Assembly: GCF_900141815.1 (NCBI RefSeq)
Contig: NZ_FQYR01000003.1
Coordinates: 868,001 to 932,000 of the forward strand
Source: Rubritalea squalenifaciens DSM 18772
Lineage (GTDB): Bacteria > Verrucomicrobiota > Verrucomicrobiia > Verrucomicrobiales > Akkermansiaceae
Reading direction: 5' to 3'
DNA length: 64,000 bases
Shown: positions 62,973-64,000 of the stretch, piece after piece
How positions within the stretch are numbered: position 1 is the first letter of the stretch
How the letters are laid out: each line of letters opens with the position of its first letter
Position numbers and translations under genes: made by a program
Notes under the pieces: model-generated
What the model saw: the letters and a program-made list of their open reading frames with translations, nothing else
Databases searched by the model: none
Told to the model about the DNA's origin: nothing

Positions 62973-63395
62973 ATGACTCGCAAACTGGCATCACTAAGCT
63001 TCATTCTCGTCCTGATCTCCATCATGGCGCTGAAGCACCCTGCCTTTGCGTATTGCCTCTGCGAGCACAAGATTATCACGCTCCATGAGTGCAGCAATAT
63101 GGCGAAGGCCAGTTCGGAGGAGCCTCCAAGCTGCCCTCATTGCGCTGCGAAAGAGCGTCAGGAAAAAGCCAAGGAGAACTGCACACTGGAGATCTCCTTT
63201 GATGCTGGAGACTTCTTCTGGCAGGACGGTACAGATACCCCCCATCCACCAAGTGCAGCAGATGCCCCTCCATTGGTTTATATTGATCTGAAACTTCCTC
63301 GACCAAGCGGAAGTGATCACGGTGTCTTGGCGCGTCAGAACGCACCACCACCTCGCCCGCCATTGCGAGCTTATACCGGTATTTACCGGCTTTGA
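62973..63395 (+). CDS. Small exported Cys/His-containing protein upstream of an RND adaptor
   Basis: 140 residues. Signal peptide (about 1-26, cleavage after AFA). The mature part begins YCLCEHKIITLHECSN, then CPHC, and NCTLEISFDAG: six Cys and several His suggest metal binding or a disulfide knot. The C-terminal half is Pro-rich and low in structure. I do not recognise the family. It precedes an HlyD-type efflux adaptor gene by 128 bases on the same strand, so it may belong to a metal or drug efflux operon. Confidence 0.6.
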   Translation: MTRKLASLSFILVLISIMALKHPAFAYCLCEHKIITLHECSNMAKASSEEPPSCPHCAAKERQEKAKENCTLEISFDAGDFFWQDGTDTPHPPSAADAPPLVYIDLKLPRPSGSDHGVLARQNAPPPRPPLRAYTGIYRL

Positions 63396-63523
63396 TTTCT
63401 AGAAAGTAATTGTCCCGCAATTTGCTGCGGAACAGGCTCGCGCCTCATTTGGCACGGGCGTTCATGTTAACTTTAGTCTTCAGAACTAATGTTTTCTTCC
63501 ATTTTAAAGTTACTTTCACACTT

Positions 63524-64000
63524 ATGTCATTAGACACCTTAAAAAAGGACACCAGTCACCATAGTGATTCGCCCAAGCGTAGCTATGCCTGGATGCTCCC
63601 ACTATGCCTACTCATTGGCTTCCTACTCGTTATCCTGATACTCTTTGGTAAGACCTTCCTTCCAGCCACTGAGGTGCAAACAGCACCCGTGATCACACTG
63701 AGGCAGGCGCAAGATGCACAATCCTCCAACCAGCCTGTAACCACTGGATCCACCAAGGGTGAACTGCTCTTTCAAGCCACCGGCTGGATAGAGCCAGATC
63801 CCTACACTACCTATGTTCCTACCCTGACCAATGGTATCGTAGACAAAGTACTCGTGCTCGAGGGTGAGTCCGTCAAAAAGGGCCAGCTATTAGCTACTTT
63901 AATCCAAGAAGACGCCGAACTCGACCTCAAACAGGCTGAGAAGAAGGTAACAGCCATGCAGGCACGTATTCACGCTCACTGTGCCGCCAAAGACATCATC
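63524..64000 (+). CDS. HlyD/RND-type efflux periplasmic adaptor, N-terminal part (3' truncated by window edge)
   Basis: The frame from ATG 63524 is open to the last base, giving 159 residues of a larger protein. A single N-terminal membrane helix (about 25-44) is followed by a lipoyl-type half motif TNGIVDKVLVLEGESVKKGQLLATL (about 109-133, in pieces) and a coiled-coil start DLKQAEKKVTAMQARI. This is the membrane-fusion/adaptor protein of tripartite efflux pumps. The inner-membrane pump would lie beyond the window. Confidence 0.85.
   Translation, partial: MSLDTLKKDTSHHSDSPKRSYAWMLPLCLLIGFLLVILILFGKTFLPATEVQTAPVITLRQAQDAQSSNQPVTTGSTKGELLFQATGWIEPDPYTTYVPTLTNGIVDKVLVLEGESVKKGQLLATLIQEDAELDLKQAEKKVTAMQARIHAHCAAKDII

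Noticed and set aside
1-64000. Insertion sequences, prophage, CRISPR arrays, toxin-antitoxin pairs
   Set aside because: No transposase, integrase, Cas or phage text and no direct-repeat arrays were seen in any frame; the only tandem similarity is the FGE-like gene pair.

Overview
The window reads as chromosomal DNA of a member of the Verrucomicrobiota, probably Verrucomicrobiales. This is an inference from family content: the C-terminal part of a Verru_Chthon cassette protein A at the left edge, a very large ThuA / PVC-type propeller / cytochrome c / LamG protein, a small ECF sigma factor next to a FecR-LamG protein and a PEP-CTERM protein, secreted FGE-like lipoproteins and a secreted sulfatase. 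Housekeeping genes (nusA-infB-rbfA, rpoA-rplQ, glyS, gnd, metE, nadB, panC) show that it is core chromosome. I saw no insertion sequence, prophage or CRISPR array.

Layout. 1-2.7 kb: end of a Verru_Chthon gene followed by two secreted proteins. 2.7-8.3 kb (minus): two FGE-like lipoproteins, ApbE flavin transferase and a two-gene metal-permease module with His/Cys-rich loops. 8.5-15.4 kb: CxxCH protein, PEP-hydrolase-family protein divergent from an AraC regulator, and the 1200-residue PVC cytochrome. 15.4-25 kb: xseA, divergent metR/metE, an MDR oxidoreductase, glycyl-tRNA synthetase and a sulfatase. 25-36 kb: M24 aminopeptidase, DUF2254 membrane protein, a trehalose module (fused OtsA-OtsB plus GH15), gnd, pgsA, nagA. 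36-39 kb (minus): ECF sigma, FecR-LamG, PEP-CTERM protein. 39-46 kb: tRNA-Asn and a long minus-strand run nusA-infB-rbfA-DUF3592-PAP2-pdxJ-acpS, then tRNA-Lys. 46-50 kb: membrane protein, selD, rpoA-rplQ. 50-58 kb: ubiE, GNAT, bioD, cdaA with a mini CdaR-like ORF, OmpH, panC, nadB and an unknown secreted protein. 58-63 kb: HMG-CoA reductase, a UbiA-like prenyltransferase and a PEP/pyruvate dikinase-like enzyme. Right edge: a Cys-rich exported protein and the start of an HlyD/RND adaptor.

Most notable observations. (1) selD is itself a selenoprotein gene: the reading frame extends 99 bases upstream of its apparent start through an in-frame UGA in a CGGU active-site motif, followed by a SECIS-like hairpin, so selenocysteine decoding is expected in this organism. 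(2) The rpoA-rplQ leader holds three helices, two of which can only coexist as a pseudoknot, which suggests an autoregulatory RNA. (3) A 47-codon ORF with a strong internal Shine-Dalgarno overlaps the 3' end of cdaA and encodes only the membrane segment of a CdaR/YbbR-like protein. (4) HMG-CoA reductase, UbiA-like and PEP-dikinase-like genes are clustered, the last two translationally coupled; this is the best candidate for an undescribed (isoprenoid-related) pathway. Everything is read from sequence by eye; family names come from recognised motifs, not from searches.
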